Below are positions 1 to 7,746 of a DNA stretch of 23,346 nt, piece after piece. The first letter of the stretch is position 1. Every line of letters begins with the position of its first letter. This stretch comes from a virus. The stretch is taken from the IMG/VR virus record IMGVR_UViG_3300013285_000082, positions 1-23,346 of that record, one strand, 5' to 3'. The notes under the pieces were generated by a model that was given only the letters and a program-made list of their open reading frames with translations, was not told where the DNA came from and did not search any database. Position numbers and translations under genes: made by a program.

Positions 1-1
1 A

Positions 2-475
2 ACTGGTGGAAACATATTAACAGCTGGATTAATTTCAGCAACTGGTACTATTACATCAGCAGCAAACGTAGTTGGTGGTAATATTACAACTGCTGGTCTT
101 GTGACAGCCACTGGTAATGTAACTGGTGGAAACATCTTAACTGCTGGATTAATTTCAGCAACTGGTAATATTACTGGTAACTTTATACTAGGTAATGGTT
201 CACAATTAACTGGTATTATTACAAGTGTATCTAACGTAACTAACGGCAACAGTAACGTTAACATTTCGGCTGCTGCTGCTAACGTAACTATATCGGTAAA
301 TGGTATTAGTAACATTGCTGTGTTTTCTTCAACCGGCCTCAGCGTACTCGGCAACGTTTCTGCTAATGGTAACGTAGTCAGTGGTAACGTATCAACGGTT
401 GGTCTAATAACTGCTACTGGTAACATAACTGCTGGAAATATTTTAACAGCAGGATTAATTTCAGCAACAGGAACA
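2..475 (+). repeat. Coding repeats of the fibre shaft, first gene
   Basis: In-frame 51- and 69-nt units encode GGNILTAGLISATGNVT-like (17 aa) and GGNILTAGLISATSTITSAAN-like (23 aa) segments. They fill nt 2-180 and recur at ~395-475. Nearby copies differ mostly at third codon positions, so the protein pattern is being kept while the DNA drifts. Confidence 0.8.
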
Positions 476-1723
476 GCAGCAACCGGCGTTAACGCAGCAC
501 AGTTTGGTGTACCAAACGTAGCATTACACGCAACATCAGTAATTACATCAGCGGGCAATAGTAATCAAAGTTCGCAGCTTGCGTTCCAAAACTTCAGTGC
601 ATTATCAAATGCATCTGCTGATATTGCTGTTTATAACAATTTAGGCACAGATAGCTCATACTTTATTGACATGGGTATTGTGTCAAGTACATATAACGGC
701 ACCGCAGCTGGTGCTAATGTGTTTAATCCTAATGATGGATACTTATATGTAGCTGGTAACTCGATTACTGGTCCAGTTGGTTCAGGTGCTAATATCGGTA
801 ACTTAATATTAGGTGCTACAAATGGTCAAGTTATTGTTTGGCTAGGCAATACAAGTACAGCAAACATTGTTACTGTGACAAGTAACACAGGACTTGCGGT
901 AACAGGTGTCGTAAGTGCTAGTGGTAACGTAACAGGTGGAAACATTGTTTCATCCGGTATTATCAGTACATCAGGTAACATTTATGGCGGCGGTATTCGT
1001 TCAACATCAAGTGGTACTGCTCCAAGTAGTCCAAGTGTTGGTGATTTCTGGTATAACACTACTACAAACGTACAGTATCGTTATACATTTGACGGCACAA
1101 GTTATTACTGGATTGATGATTTCGGTGCCTCAGCTGGCATGAACGGCACATTTAATGCTATTACAAACGGTACAAGTAACGCAACAGTAGCGGCTAACGG
1201 TAATATTACTATTACTATAGGTAACACTGCGATAGCGGCATTTACAACAGATGGTCTTACTAACTTACAAGCTAACGGTGTAGGTAATATTGGTAATTCT
1301 ACAACATACTTTAACACGGTATTTGCTAAGGCAACTTCAGCTGTATACGCTGACTTGGCTGAAACTTATACAGCTGATAATAGTTATGCTCCGGGTACAT
1401 TGGTTATATTTGGTGGTGCCGATGAAATTACAGCCTCAACTATATCACATGATACTAGAGTAGCCGGTGTTATTTCGACAGCTCCGGCTTATTTAATGAA
1501 CTCAGGCGCAGTTGGTTTACCAGTAGCGTTAACAGGTCGTGTTCCATGTAGTGTAGTGGGCACGATTCGTAAGGGTGATAGATTAGTTGCTAGTGAGATA
1601 AAAGGTGTAGCCACTGTGTTGGATGCTACTAAATACTTGCCTGGATGTATTATAGGTAAAGCTCTAGCTGATTATGATTCAAATTCAACAGGAGTGATTG
1701 AAGTAGCTGTCGGAAGGTATTAA
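2..1723 (+). CDS. Repetitive tail-fibre-like protein, 5'-truncated
   Basis: The reading frame is open from base 2 with no initiator before it, so the N-terminus lies outside the window; at least 573 residues are visible. The first ~60 codons and nt ~395-470 carry the GGNILTAGLISATG-type repeat units that fill the next gene, which suggests a beta-solenoid fibre shaft. Unique inserts follow: nt ~478-880, and a block with SPSVGDFWYNTTT at nt ~1030-1130 resembling short modules at the ends of other phage fibres. The last ~125 residues (from YADLAETY, nt ~1346) form a conserved end domain seen in T4-like phage structural proteins (PGTLVIFGG, RVAGVISTAPAYLMN, GRVPC, KGDRLV). It faintly resembles the intramolecular-chaperone ends of other fibres, but I see no proven catalytic residues. 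The stop abuts the next ATG (TAAATG), so the two genes are probably co-translated. Virion role is inferred; receptor unknown. Confidence 0.8.
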   Translation, partial: TGGNILTAGLISATGTITSAANVVGGNITTAGLVTATGNVTGGNILTAGLISATGNITGNFILGNGSQLTGIITSVSNVTNGNSNVNISAAAANVTISVNGISNIAVFSSTGLSVLGNVSANGNVVSGNVSTVGLITATGNITAGNILTAGLISATGTAATGVNAAQFGVPNVALHATSVITSAGNSNQSSQLAFQNFSALSNASADIAVYNNLGTDSSYFIDMGIVSSTYNGTAAGANVFNPNDGYLYVAGNSITGPVGSGANIGNLILGATNGQVIVWLGNTSTANIVTVTSNTGLAVTGVVSASGNVTGGNIVSSGIISTSGNIYGGGIRSTSSGTAPSSPSVGDFWYNTTTNVQYRYTFDGTSYYWIDDFGASAGMNGTFNAITNGTSNATVAANGNITITIGNTAIAAFTTDGLTNLQANGVGNIGNSTTYFNTVFAKATSAVYADLAETYTADNSYAPGTLVIFGGADEITASTISHDTRVAGVISTAPAYLMNSGAVGLPVALTGRVPCSVVGTIRKGDRLVASEIKGVATVLDATKYLPGCIIGKALADYDSNSTGVIEVAVGRY

Positions 1724-4700
1724 ATGGCATTTCCCGTATCGCCCACTGATGGGCAAACCGCAACCGTAAACAACATTGTTTATACGTACTCGTCTAGTAA
1801 TAATACATGGACGAGGTCCGCAACGGGGTTTGTCAATCTGGGCGCATCGGGAAATATATCCGCCATTGGAAATATCTACGGTAACTATATTGTCGGTAAT
1901 ATTTCCGGCAGCATAGTAGCAAATACAGCCGTAACTGTAACTGGCAATGCTCAGCCAAATATTACCAGTGTTGGTACACTGACAAGTGTAACATCAAGTG
2001 GATTAATCAGTACAACTGGTAATATTTCTGGCAGTTATGTATTCGGTAATGGTAGCCAATTAGTTAATGTTGTTGCCAACACAATAAACACAACGTTCAA
2101 TGGTTCAGCAAACACATTTTATGTAGATTTTGTTGCGAACAATGGCGGGAATGCTCAGGCAATTTGGAATTCACCGTTTTTAACTTATGTTCCAATTAGT
2201 GGAATCTTAGGTGCTTCGTCGTTTACCGCGACTGGCAATGTAAATGGTGCTAATATTTTATCAGGTGGTTTATTAACTGCTACTGGTAATATTTTAGGTG
2301 GCAATATATTAACAGCCGGTATTATGAGTAGTACCGGCAACGCTATACATGGAAATATTTTAACGGCTGGATTAATTTCAGCTACGAGTACAATTACATC
2401 AGCAGCAAACGTTGCTGGTGGTAACATTTTAACTGTTGGATTAATTTCAGCAACTGGTAATGTAACTGGTGGTAATATTCTAACAGCTGGATTAATTTCA
2501 GCAACGAGCACCATTACAAGTGCTGCTAATATCACAGGCGGCAATTTATTAACGGCTGGATTAATTAGTTCAACTGGAAATATAACAGCAAACTATCACA
2601 TTGGTAATGGGTCTACATTAACATCATTAACCGGTGGTAACGTAACCGGTACTGTGGCAAATGCAACATATGCGGTATCAGCAGGTAGCGCAGTTGGTAC
2701 CGCTGCTACAATTACTACAAACGCACAGCCAAATATTACTTCGGTTGGTACATTAACGAGTTTAACATCAAGCGGATTAATCAGTACAACTGGAAACGTA
2801 ACTGGTAACTTTATACTTGGCAATGGATCACAACTTACTGGCATTATTACTTCAGTTTCAAACGTGATAAATGGCAACAGTAATGTTAATATTTCTGCGG
2901 CTGCTGCCAATGTAACTATATCAGTAAGCGGCGTAGGTAACGTGGCAGTATTTGCTCCAACCGGAGAATACGTAACTGGATTAGTTTCAGCAAGCGGTAA
3001 TATTATTGGTGGTAACTTATTAACAGCAGGGTTAATTAGTGCCACTAGCACTATTACCAGTTCGGCAAATATTACAGGTGGTAATTTATTAACTGCTGGC
3101 TTAATTTCGGCTACTTCAACAATTACATCAGCCTCTAACGTAACTGGTGGCAATATCACTACTGCTGGATTAATAACAGCAACAGGTAATGTAACCGGTG
3201 GTAATTTATTAACAGCAGGGTTAATTAGCAGTACTGGTAATTTATTAACTAACGCTAATTTAAGTGTAAGCGGAAACGCTACTATTGTTGGTAGTTTAAA
3301 TGTTCAAGGTAATGTAACATTTATTGGTAGTAATGTAATTACTACGAACGATTTATATATTCAGTTAGCAAATAATCAAAACACATACGCTAACGTTAAC
3401 ACCGCAGGGTTGGCAGTTGGCCCAGTTGGTAATGTTTTAACCTATTGGCAATATCTAAACTCATCAAACGCATGGAGTACCAATGTAGGTATTAGTGCTA
3501 CTGCTAACGTGACAAGTGGAAACTTGGTTACAGCTGGGTTAATAACTGCCACAGGTAACATAACAGGCAATTATTTTATTGGTAACGGAGTTACTCTGGC
3601 ATCATTAACAGGTGCCAATGTAACCGGTACTGTAGCAAACGCCACTTATGCTTTAAGTGCTGGTAGTGCTGTTGGAACAGCGGCAACGGTTACAACAAAC
3701 GCTCAACCAAATATTACTTCAGTCGGCACGTTGACTAGTCTAACATCTTCTGGATTAGTTAGTACTACTGGTAATATAGTTGGTGCCAATATTTTAACGG
3801 CTGGATTAATATCAGCCACAAGTACTATTACCAGTGCTGCTAATATTACTGGCGGTAATATTTTAACAGCTGGGTTAATTTCGGCCACAAGTACAATTAC
3901 ATCAGCAGCCAACGTAGTTGGCGGCAATATTACAACAGCTGGACTAATAACTGCTACTGGTAACGTAACTGGCGGTAATATTCTAACAGCTGGACTGATT
4001 AGTGCGACAAGTACAATTACTTCAGCAGCAAATATTACAGGTGGAAACATCTTAACAGCCGGTTTAATTAGTGCTGGTGGTAATTTAACAGCTCCAAATA
4101 TAACTATTTCTGGGTCAGCTAATATAGCTACTTTTATAGGCAACGTGTTCTTTGGATCCATTCCAGCAAACTCCACCTATTATACTGTCGCCCCATTAAA
4201 TCTTAATAACAGTTTGGCAGCAGCTACCAAAGTTCAATTAAATCTAATTAATACAGGTGGTGGAGCCAACGCTGGGTCAGCAATTGATTTTTATACATAT
4301 CTACTTTCAGTGGCTGCTGCCAATGCTGAAGCTAGAATAGCAGCAATTGATAACGGCAGTTATTCAGCTTGGATTAGTCTACAGACAAAAACATCAGGTA
4401 GTGTTGGAGCAAATGGATTAGTTGAAAGAGTTCGAATTGATGATACGGTTGGACTTTCAGCACTAGGTAACGTAACCGGCAGCAACATATTAACAGCTGG
4501 ATTGATATCAGCCACAAGTACAATTACATCAGCAGCAAATATTACAGGTGGAAACATCTTAACTGCCGGTTTAATGAGCAGTACTGGTAATGCGATACAC
4601 GGAAATATATTAACAGCCGGATTAATTTCAGCAACTTCAACAATTACTTCAGCTGCGAACATAGTTGGTGGCAATATCACAACTGTTGGGTTAGTGACTG

Positions 4701-5383
4701 CGACAGGTAACGTAACTGGCGGTAACATATTAACTGCCGGTATTATGTCAAGTACTGGCAACGCAATACACGGAAATATTTTAACAGCTGGATTAATTTC
4801 AGTCACGGCAAATATTACAGCCAGTTATTTTGTTGGTAACGGTTCGTTATTAACGGGTATATCAGGCGGTGGCGGCGGTGGAGCAAACATAGCTAACGGT
4901 ACCAGTAACGTAAATATCGCAACAAGCGGCGGCAATGTAACTGTTGGTGTTGGTGGAACAGCCGCAGTGGCGACATTTGCCACTACGGGAGAATATGTAA
5001 CAGGTGTTATAAGTGCGTCAGGCGCAGTAACCGCACTAAGTTTTACTGGTGCTGGTACTGGATTAACTGGCACAGCATCATCACTAACAGTCGGCACAGC
5101 CACTACAGCCACTACAGCTGGTACTGTAACGACAGCAGCCCAACCAAATATCACTTCAGTTGGTACATTAACCATCTTATCAGTATCGGGAAATATAACC
5201 GGCGGCAACATAGTGAGTGCGCCTGTTTTGGCAGCAACAAACGGAATTTTAGTTAACAGTAGTAATGTAACAGCTAATTATACTATAGCAGCTGGTACAA
5301 ATGGATTTAGTGTGGGTCCAATTACCACTGCCAACAACGTTTCTGTCACAGTTACAGCTGGGCAGCGTTGGGTAATTATTTAG
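1724..5383 (+). CDS. Giant repetitive tail-fibre-like protein (1219 aa)
   Basis: ATG follows the previous stop directly; GGAAGG lies 6 nt upstream as ribosome binding site. The N-terminus (PVSPTDGQTATVNNIVYTY...NNTWTR) is a short module common at the start of phage fibre proteins. The body holds four blocks of 17- and 23-residue units around GGNILTAGLISATG (nt ~2228-2590, 2990-3256, 3772-4085, 4462-4830). Unique inserts separate them: nt ~3260-3490 (GNVTFIGSNVITTNDLY) and nt ~4090-4460 (ending VERVRIDDTVGLSALG). A segment with AQPNITSVGTLT appears four times. The C-terminus (SSNVTANYTIAAGTNGFSVGP...GQRWVII) matches the small protein at 7546-7746. Composition is dominated by G, N, T, S, A, I and V with almost no Cys, typical of beta-rich fibres. 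No enzyme motif is seen. It is probably a long tail or side fibre; assembly partners cannot be read from the sequence. Confidence 0.82.
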   Translation: MAFPVSPTDGQTATVNNIVYTYSSSNNTWTRSATGFVNLGASGNISAIGNIYGNYIVGNISGSIVANTAVTVTGNAQPNITSVGTLTSVTSSGLISTTGNISGSYVFGNGSQLVNVVANTINTTFNGSANTFYVDFVANNGGNAQAIWNSPFLTYVPISGILGASSFTATGNVNGANILSGGLLTATGNILGGNILTAGIMSSTGNAIHGNILTAGLISATSTITSAANVAGGNILTVGLISATGNVTGGNILTAGLISATSTITSAANITGGNLLTAGLISSTGNITANYHIGNGSTLTSLTGGNVTGTVANATYAVSAGSAVGTAATITTNAQPNITSVGTLTSLTSSGLISTTGNVTGNFILGNGSQLTGIITSVSNVINGNSNVNISAAAANVTISVSGVGNVAVFAPTGEYVTGLVSASGNIIGGNLLTAGLISATSTITSSANITGGNLLTAGLISATSTITSASNVTGGNITTAGLITATGNVTGGNLLTAGLISSTGNLLTNANLSVSGNATIVGSLNVQGNVTFIGSNVITTNDLYIQLANNQNTYANVNTAGLAVGPVGNVLTYWQYLNSSNAWSTNVGISATANVTSGNLVTAGLITATGNITGNYFIGNGVTLASLTGANVTGTVANATYALSAGSAVGTAATVTTNAQPNITSVGTLTSLTSSGLVSTTGNIVGANILTAGLISATSTITSAANITGGNILTAGLISATSTITSAANVVGGNITTAGLITATGNVTGGNILTAGLISATSTITSAANITGGNILTAGLISAGGNLTAPNITISGSANIATFIGNVFFGSIPANSTYYTVAPLNLNNSLAAATKVQLNLINTGGGANAGSAIDFYTYLLSVAAANAEARIAAIDNGSYSAWISLQTKTSGSVGANGLVERVRIDDTVGLSALGNVTGSNILTAGLISATSTITSAANITGGNILTAGLMSSTGNAIHGNILTAGLISATSTITSAANIVGGNITTVGLVTATGNVTGGNILTAGIMSSTGNAIHGNILTAGLISVTANITASYFVGNGSLLTGISGGGGGGANIANGTSNVNIATSGGNVTVGVGGTAAVATFATTGEYVTGVISASGAVTALSFTGAGTGLTGTASSLTVGTATTATTAGTVTTAAQPNITSVGTLTILSVSGNITGGNIVSAPVLAATNGILVNSSNVTANYTIAAGTNGFSVGPITTANNVSVTVTAGQRWVII
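2228..2590 (+). repeat. Fibre-shaft coding repeats, block A
   Basis: Consecutive 17- and 23-residue units (GGNILTAGLISATG and HGNILTAGLISATSTITSAAN variants) lie in frame within the 1219-aa fibre gene. The 6-residue difference between unit types is STITSA-like and recurs exactly, so the length change is modular. Confidence 0.8.
2990..3256 (+). repeat. Fibre-shaft coding repeats, block B
   Basis: Further in-frame copies of the same unit (GGNLLTAGLISATSTITSSAN, GGNITTAGLITATGNVT). Block B follows a duplicated linker (nt ~2607-2990) and is ended by the NVTFIGSNVITTND insert. Confidence 0.8.
3772..4085 (+). repeat. Fibre-shaft coding repeats, block C
   Basis: A run of 23-residue (ATSTITSAAN) and 17-residue (ATGNVT) units following a second copy of the AQPNITSVGTLTSL linker. 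The order of unit types in this block closely parallels the opening of the window, which suggests duplication of multi-unit blocks. Confidence 0.8.
4462..4830 (+). repeat. Fibre-shaft coding repeats, block D
   Basis: The last repeat block of the 1219-aa gene. It includes three HGNILTAG-type units preceded by GIMSSTGNAI or GLMSSTGNAI, a sub-type also present in block A. It ends at a Gly-rich hinge (SGGGGGGAN, nt ~4863-4890). Confidence 0.8.
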
Positions 5384-5390
5384 GAATGTT

Positions 5391-5645
5391 ATGAGTAGTA
5401 TATCAGCTGGAACTGCTACAGGAAATTCGTTAGTTCGTACTGCGGATCTTACTGGCAATTTAGTATTAATTGCTGCTAGTGGAATAGTTGATGCTGGTGG
5501 TGCCGGAACTAATACAGGAGCAGTGATGCTGCCATCTGGTACTACCGCGCAACGTCCTGCTATAGCATCGGCTGGCATGATTAGATTTAACACAACATTG
5601 GCAGCAACAGAATTTTATAACGGCACAACATGGATAAGCATTTAG
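5391..5645 (+). CDS. Short adhesin-array protein, N-terminal module only (84 aa)
   Basis: AGGA lies 6 nt before the ATG, and the gene starts 7 nt after the giant fibre stop. The whole protein corresponds to the N-terminal part shared by the larger adhesins downstream: an ISAGTATGNSLVRTADLTGNL opening, ASGIVDAGG, then TTAQRP, GMIRFNTT and EFYNGTTW. It then ends at residue 84 with no polyglycine or other head. It could be a complete small structural protein, a spacer or attachment subunit, or the remnant of an adhesin that lost its head. The frame is clean and the ribosome binding site intact, so I favour a functional gene. Confidence 0.7.
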   Translation: MSSISAGTATGNSLVRTADLTGNLVLIAASGIVDAGGAGTNTGAVMLPSGTTAQRPAIASAGMIRFNTTLAATEFYNGTTWISI

Positions 5646-5655
5646 GAATTATAAC

Positions 5656-6756
5656 ATGAGTACTATCAGCGCAGGAACTACAACTACTACTTCTCTAGTA
5701 CAAACTGGAGATACTACTGGTAATTTAGTGTTGACTGCCGTTTCTGGTATTGTTGATGCTAGTGGCGGAGCTACAAACACGGGTGCGATGATGTTGCCAG
5801 TTGGAAATACCGCACAACGTCCTACTGCTGCTAATGGAATGCTGCGTTTTAATTCAACTACGTTGGTTGCTGAGTATTACAACGGTACGGCTTGGGTTAC
5901 TCCGGGCGTGTATGGTGTTGATTATTTAATTATTGCTGGTGGTGGTTCAGGTGGTATTGATTCTACCTTTTCAAACGTAGCCGCAGGGGGTGGCGGTGCG
6001 GGTGGTATGTTGGTTAGTAATGTTTTAACTCCTGTCACCCCGGGAACTGCATACACAATCACAATTGGTGCGGGCGCAGCAGCAGTTACAGGCACTGGGG
6101 CTGTTGTAGGTAACGTAGGAAATAATACAACGGCGTTTGGCTTAACTGCTTTTGGTGGCGGTTATGGCGGCTCATATGGTTCTAGTGGTGGAACTAGCGG
6201 TGGACCGGGCGGAAGTGGAGGTGGTGGCGCTTCAACTAATACGCAACCAAGTTTTGGTGCGGGGACATTAGGCAGCGTTGGTGTACCTGTTCAAGGTCGC
6301 AATGGCGGTAATGGTGGTAGCTCTGGGCCAAGTGCTGGCGGCGGCGGAGCGGGTGCTGTGGGTATTGATGGAAATACAGGAACTTCTACCACCGGTGCAG
6401 GCGGCGCTGGTTTGGCAAACTCATATTCAGGTGCGTCCGTCACTTATGCGGGTGGCGGCGGAGGCGGTGGTGGATCACTTGGCAGCAATGTAGGTGGGGC
6501 GGGTGGAGCAGGGGGAGGCGGAGCGGGCGGCAATGTAAATGCCAACGGCGTTGCCGGAACAGCCAATACAGGTGGTGGAGGCGGTGGAGCAGGATCATCA
6601 ACTGCGTCACTTTCTCTTACTTCAGGCGCAGGTGGCTCAGGCATTGTAATTATTCGTTATTTGTCCAGTTTCCAACGTGCAACAGGCGGCACAGTAACGA
6701 CTAGCGGCGGTTACTACATCCACACCTTTACAACCTCTGGTACTTTCACGGCGTAA
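5656..6756 (+). CDS. Polyglycine-rich phage adhesin (366 aa)
   Basis: The start ATG has AGGA upstream. Residues 1-~80 are the shared array module (SGIVDASGG, NTAQRP, GMLRFNSTT, EYYNGTAW). The head begins at ~92 with YLIIAGGGSGG and continues with many GGGGAGG and GGNGG runs to ~330 (GAGGSGIVIIRYL). It closes with RATGGTVTTSGGYYIHTF near the C-terminus. Gly-rich heads that start YLxxAGGG and end GGSGIVII belong to a widespread phage tail domain. In the gp38 adhesins of some T4-like phages, Gly-rich runs pack as polyglycine-II helices and the loops between them bind the receptor. That this head folds the same way is inference. It is likely located at a fibre tip or baseplate. Confidence 0.75.
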   Translation: MSTISAGTTTTTSLVQTGDTTGNLVLTAVSGIVDASGGATNTGAMMLPVGNTAQRPTAANGMLRFNSTTLVAEYYNGTAWVTPGVYGVDYLIIAGGGSGGIDSTFSNVAAGGGGAGGMLVSNVLTPVTPGTAYTITIGAGAAAVTGTGAVVGNVGNNTTAFGLTAFGGGYGGSYGSSGGTSGGPGGSGGGGASTNTQPSFGAGTLGSVGVPVQGRNGGNGGSSGPSAGGGGAGAVGIDGNTGTSTTGAGGAGLANSYSGASVTYAGGGGGGGGSLGSNVGGAGGAGGGGAGGNVNANGVAGTANTGGGGGGAGSSTASLSLTSGAGGSGIVIIRYLSSFQRATGGTVTTSGGYYIHTFTTSGTFTA

Positions 6757-6759
6757 ATC

Positions 6760-7131
6760 ATGGCTCTCGAAATCCAAAACGTAGACTATTTACAATACCC
6801 TGCTGGTACAACAGCTCAACGCCCGACACCAGTGGCGGGAATGATGCGCTTTAATTCAACGACTGGTTTGCTTGAGTATTACAATGGTACGACATGGGCA
6901 GTAATGGGCGGTGCGACTTACATAGCAACTTATCTTGTTGTTGCTGCTGGGGGTGGCGGTGGTACTTATAACCCCGGCTCATACGGCGGCGGCAACGGTG
7001 GCTCAGGCGTTGTAGTTATTTCTATACCAACGGCAAGATATTCAGGGACAACTACAGGCTCGCCAACTGTTACGATATCGGGAACAAATAAAATCTTGAC
7101 ATTTACTGCTTCTGGCAGTTACACCGCATAA
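6760..7131 (+). CDS. Shortened polyglycine adhesin (123 aa)
   Basis: The gene begins 3 nt after the previous stop with no clear ribosome binding site, so translation is probably coupled. It keeps the shared module (TTAQRP, GMMRFNSTT, EYYNGTTW) and the start of the head (YLVVAAGGGGG), then passes within about 20 residues to the end of the head (GGNGGSGVVVISIP). Compared with its neighbours, roughly 150-200 residues of the polyglycine region are missing while the frame is kept. The C-terminal type (VVISIP...YSG) resembles that of the 15631-16716 protein, not that of 5656-6756. This is best read as an in-frame deletion between GGN-type repeats, leaving a headless but translatable protein. Whether it still works is unknown. 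Confidence 0.65.
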   Translation: MALEIQNVDYLQYPAGTTAQRPTPVAGMMRFNSTTGLLEYYNGTTWAVMGGATYIATYLVVAAGGGGGTYNPGSYGGGNGGSGVVVISIPTARYSGTTTGSPTVTISGTNKILTFTASGSYTA

Positions 7132-7137
7132 CAATAG

Positions 7138-7143
7138 TAAATA
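7138..7143 (+). promoter_or_regulatory. Candidate T4-type late promoter
   Basis: TAAATA (with AG before it) lies 19 nt before the ATG at 7162, in the longest gap of this part of the array. T4 late promoters are TATAAATA with transcription starting about 6 nt further on; that would give a ~14-nt leader containing a strong AAGGAG ribosome binding site (7150-7155). No -35 is expected for this class. Confidence 0.45.
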
Positions 7144-7161
7144 AAAGATAAGGAGATTTAA

Positions 7162-7536
7162 ATGGGACATTATGCCAAAGTAGTAGATTCAAAAGTAACA
7201 CAAGTTATTGTAGCAGAAGAAGATTTTTTCCAAACATTTGTGGATTCAAGTCCGGGTGCGTGGATTAAAACTAGTTATAACACACGTGGTAACGTACATT
7301 ATATACCAAATACAAACGAACCTAGCGGGCAACCAGCAGTACGTGGTAATTATGCTGGAATTGGATATACATACGATTCAGTAAATGACGTATTTTATGC
7401 ACCAAAACCCTATCCAAGCTGGACATTAAATAAATCAGCATGGACATGGGAACCTCCTGTAGCATATCCCACTGATGGTAAATTATATCGCTGGGATGAA
7501 GCAACTACAGCGTGGGTTGAGATTACAGCACCTTAA
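7162..7536 (+). CDS. Conserved phage protein of unknown function (124 aa)
   Basis: It has a strong AAGGAG site and a candidate late promoter just upstream. The sequence (GHYAKVVDSKVTQVIVAEEDFF near the start, then SPGAWIKTSYNTRG, GNYAGIGYTYD, FYAPKPYPSW and WTWEPP) is of a type I recognise from T4-like cyanophages and related phages, where it usually lies beside structural genes and is annotated as hypothetical. It has many aromatic residues, no signal peptide, no membrane segment and no catalytic motif. Its position inside the fibre array suggests a virion or fibre-assembly role, but no function is established. Confidence 0.75.
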   Translation: MGHYAKVVDSKVTQVIVAEEDFFQTFVDSSPGAWIKTSYNTRGNVHYIPNTNEPSGQPAVRGNYAGIGYTYDSVNDVFYAPKPYPSWTLNKSAWTWEPPVAYPTDGKLYRWDEATTAWVEITAP

Positions 7537-7545
7537 GGAATAATT

Positions 7546-7746
7546 ATGCCAGTCATTATAGACGGAACAAATGGAATTACGTCGCCTGTAGTAAACAGTA
7601 CTAATGGTATTTCACTGAATAATAGTAATATATCAGCAAATTTTACTGTATCAGCTGGTAATAATGCGATTAGCGTGGGACCAGTGACATTAAATGCCAA
7701 CGTAGTTGTTACAGTAGTCTCTGGTCAAAAGTGGGTGGTACTATGA
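7546..7746 (+). CDS. Small fibre-end protein (66 aa)
   Basis: AAGGA lies 6 nt before the ATG. After a PVIIDGTNGI opening, the last ~45 residues (NGISLNNSNISANFTVSAG, SVGPVTL, VVSGQKWVVL) match the C-terminal end of the 1219-aa fibre in sequence and order. It is therefore a free-standing copy of a fibre-end module. The stop overlaps the next start (ATGA), so translation is probably coupled to the 352-aa protein. It could cap or join a fibre; that is inference. Confidence 0.7.
   Translation: MPVIIDGTNGITSPVVNSTNGISLNNSNISANFTVSAGNNAISVGPVTLNANVVVTVVSGQKWVVL

Noticed and set aside
2185-4806. Long antisense ORFs (for example 2596-3159, 3703-4176, 4360-4806) rich in Pro, Val, Leu and Ala
   Set aside because: They are the reverse reading of the in-frame fibre repeats, lack ribosome binding sites, and owe their openness to the repetitive codons of the real gene.
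2-4830. Regular repeats resembling a CRISPR or satellite array
   Set aside because: All repeats are in frame, 51 or 69 nt long, diverged at third positions and without unique spacers; they are coding repeats of a fibre.
6444-6644. Antisense proline-rich ORF
   Set aside because: It is the mirror of GGN glycine codons on the plus strand (NCC proline codons); not a gene.
7096-7124. TTGACA within the end of the 6760-7131 gene as a promoter
   Set aside because: No TATAAT-like hexamer 16-18 nt downstream; the hexamer is explained by coding sequence.
7731-7742. GTG start at 7731 for the 352-aa tail protein
   Set aside because: The ATG at 7743 gives the ATGA overlap typical of this genome and starts with SSVVISGDSSG like sibling N-termini; the GTG would only add the end of the previous gene.
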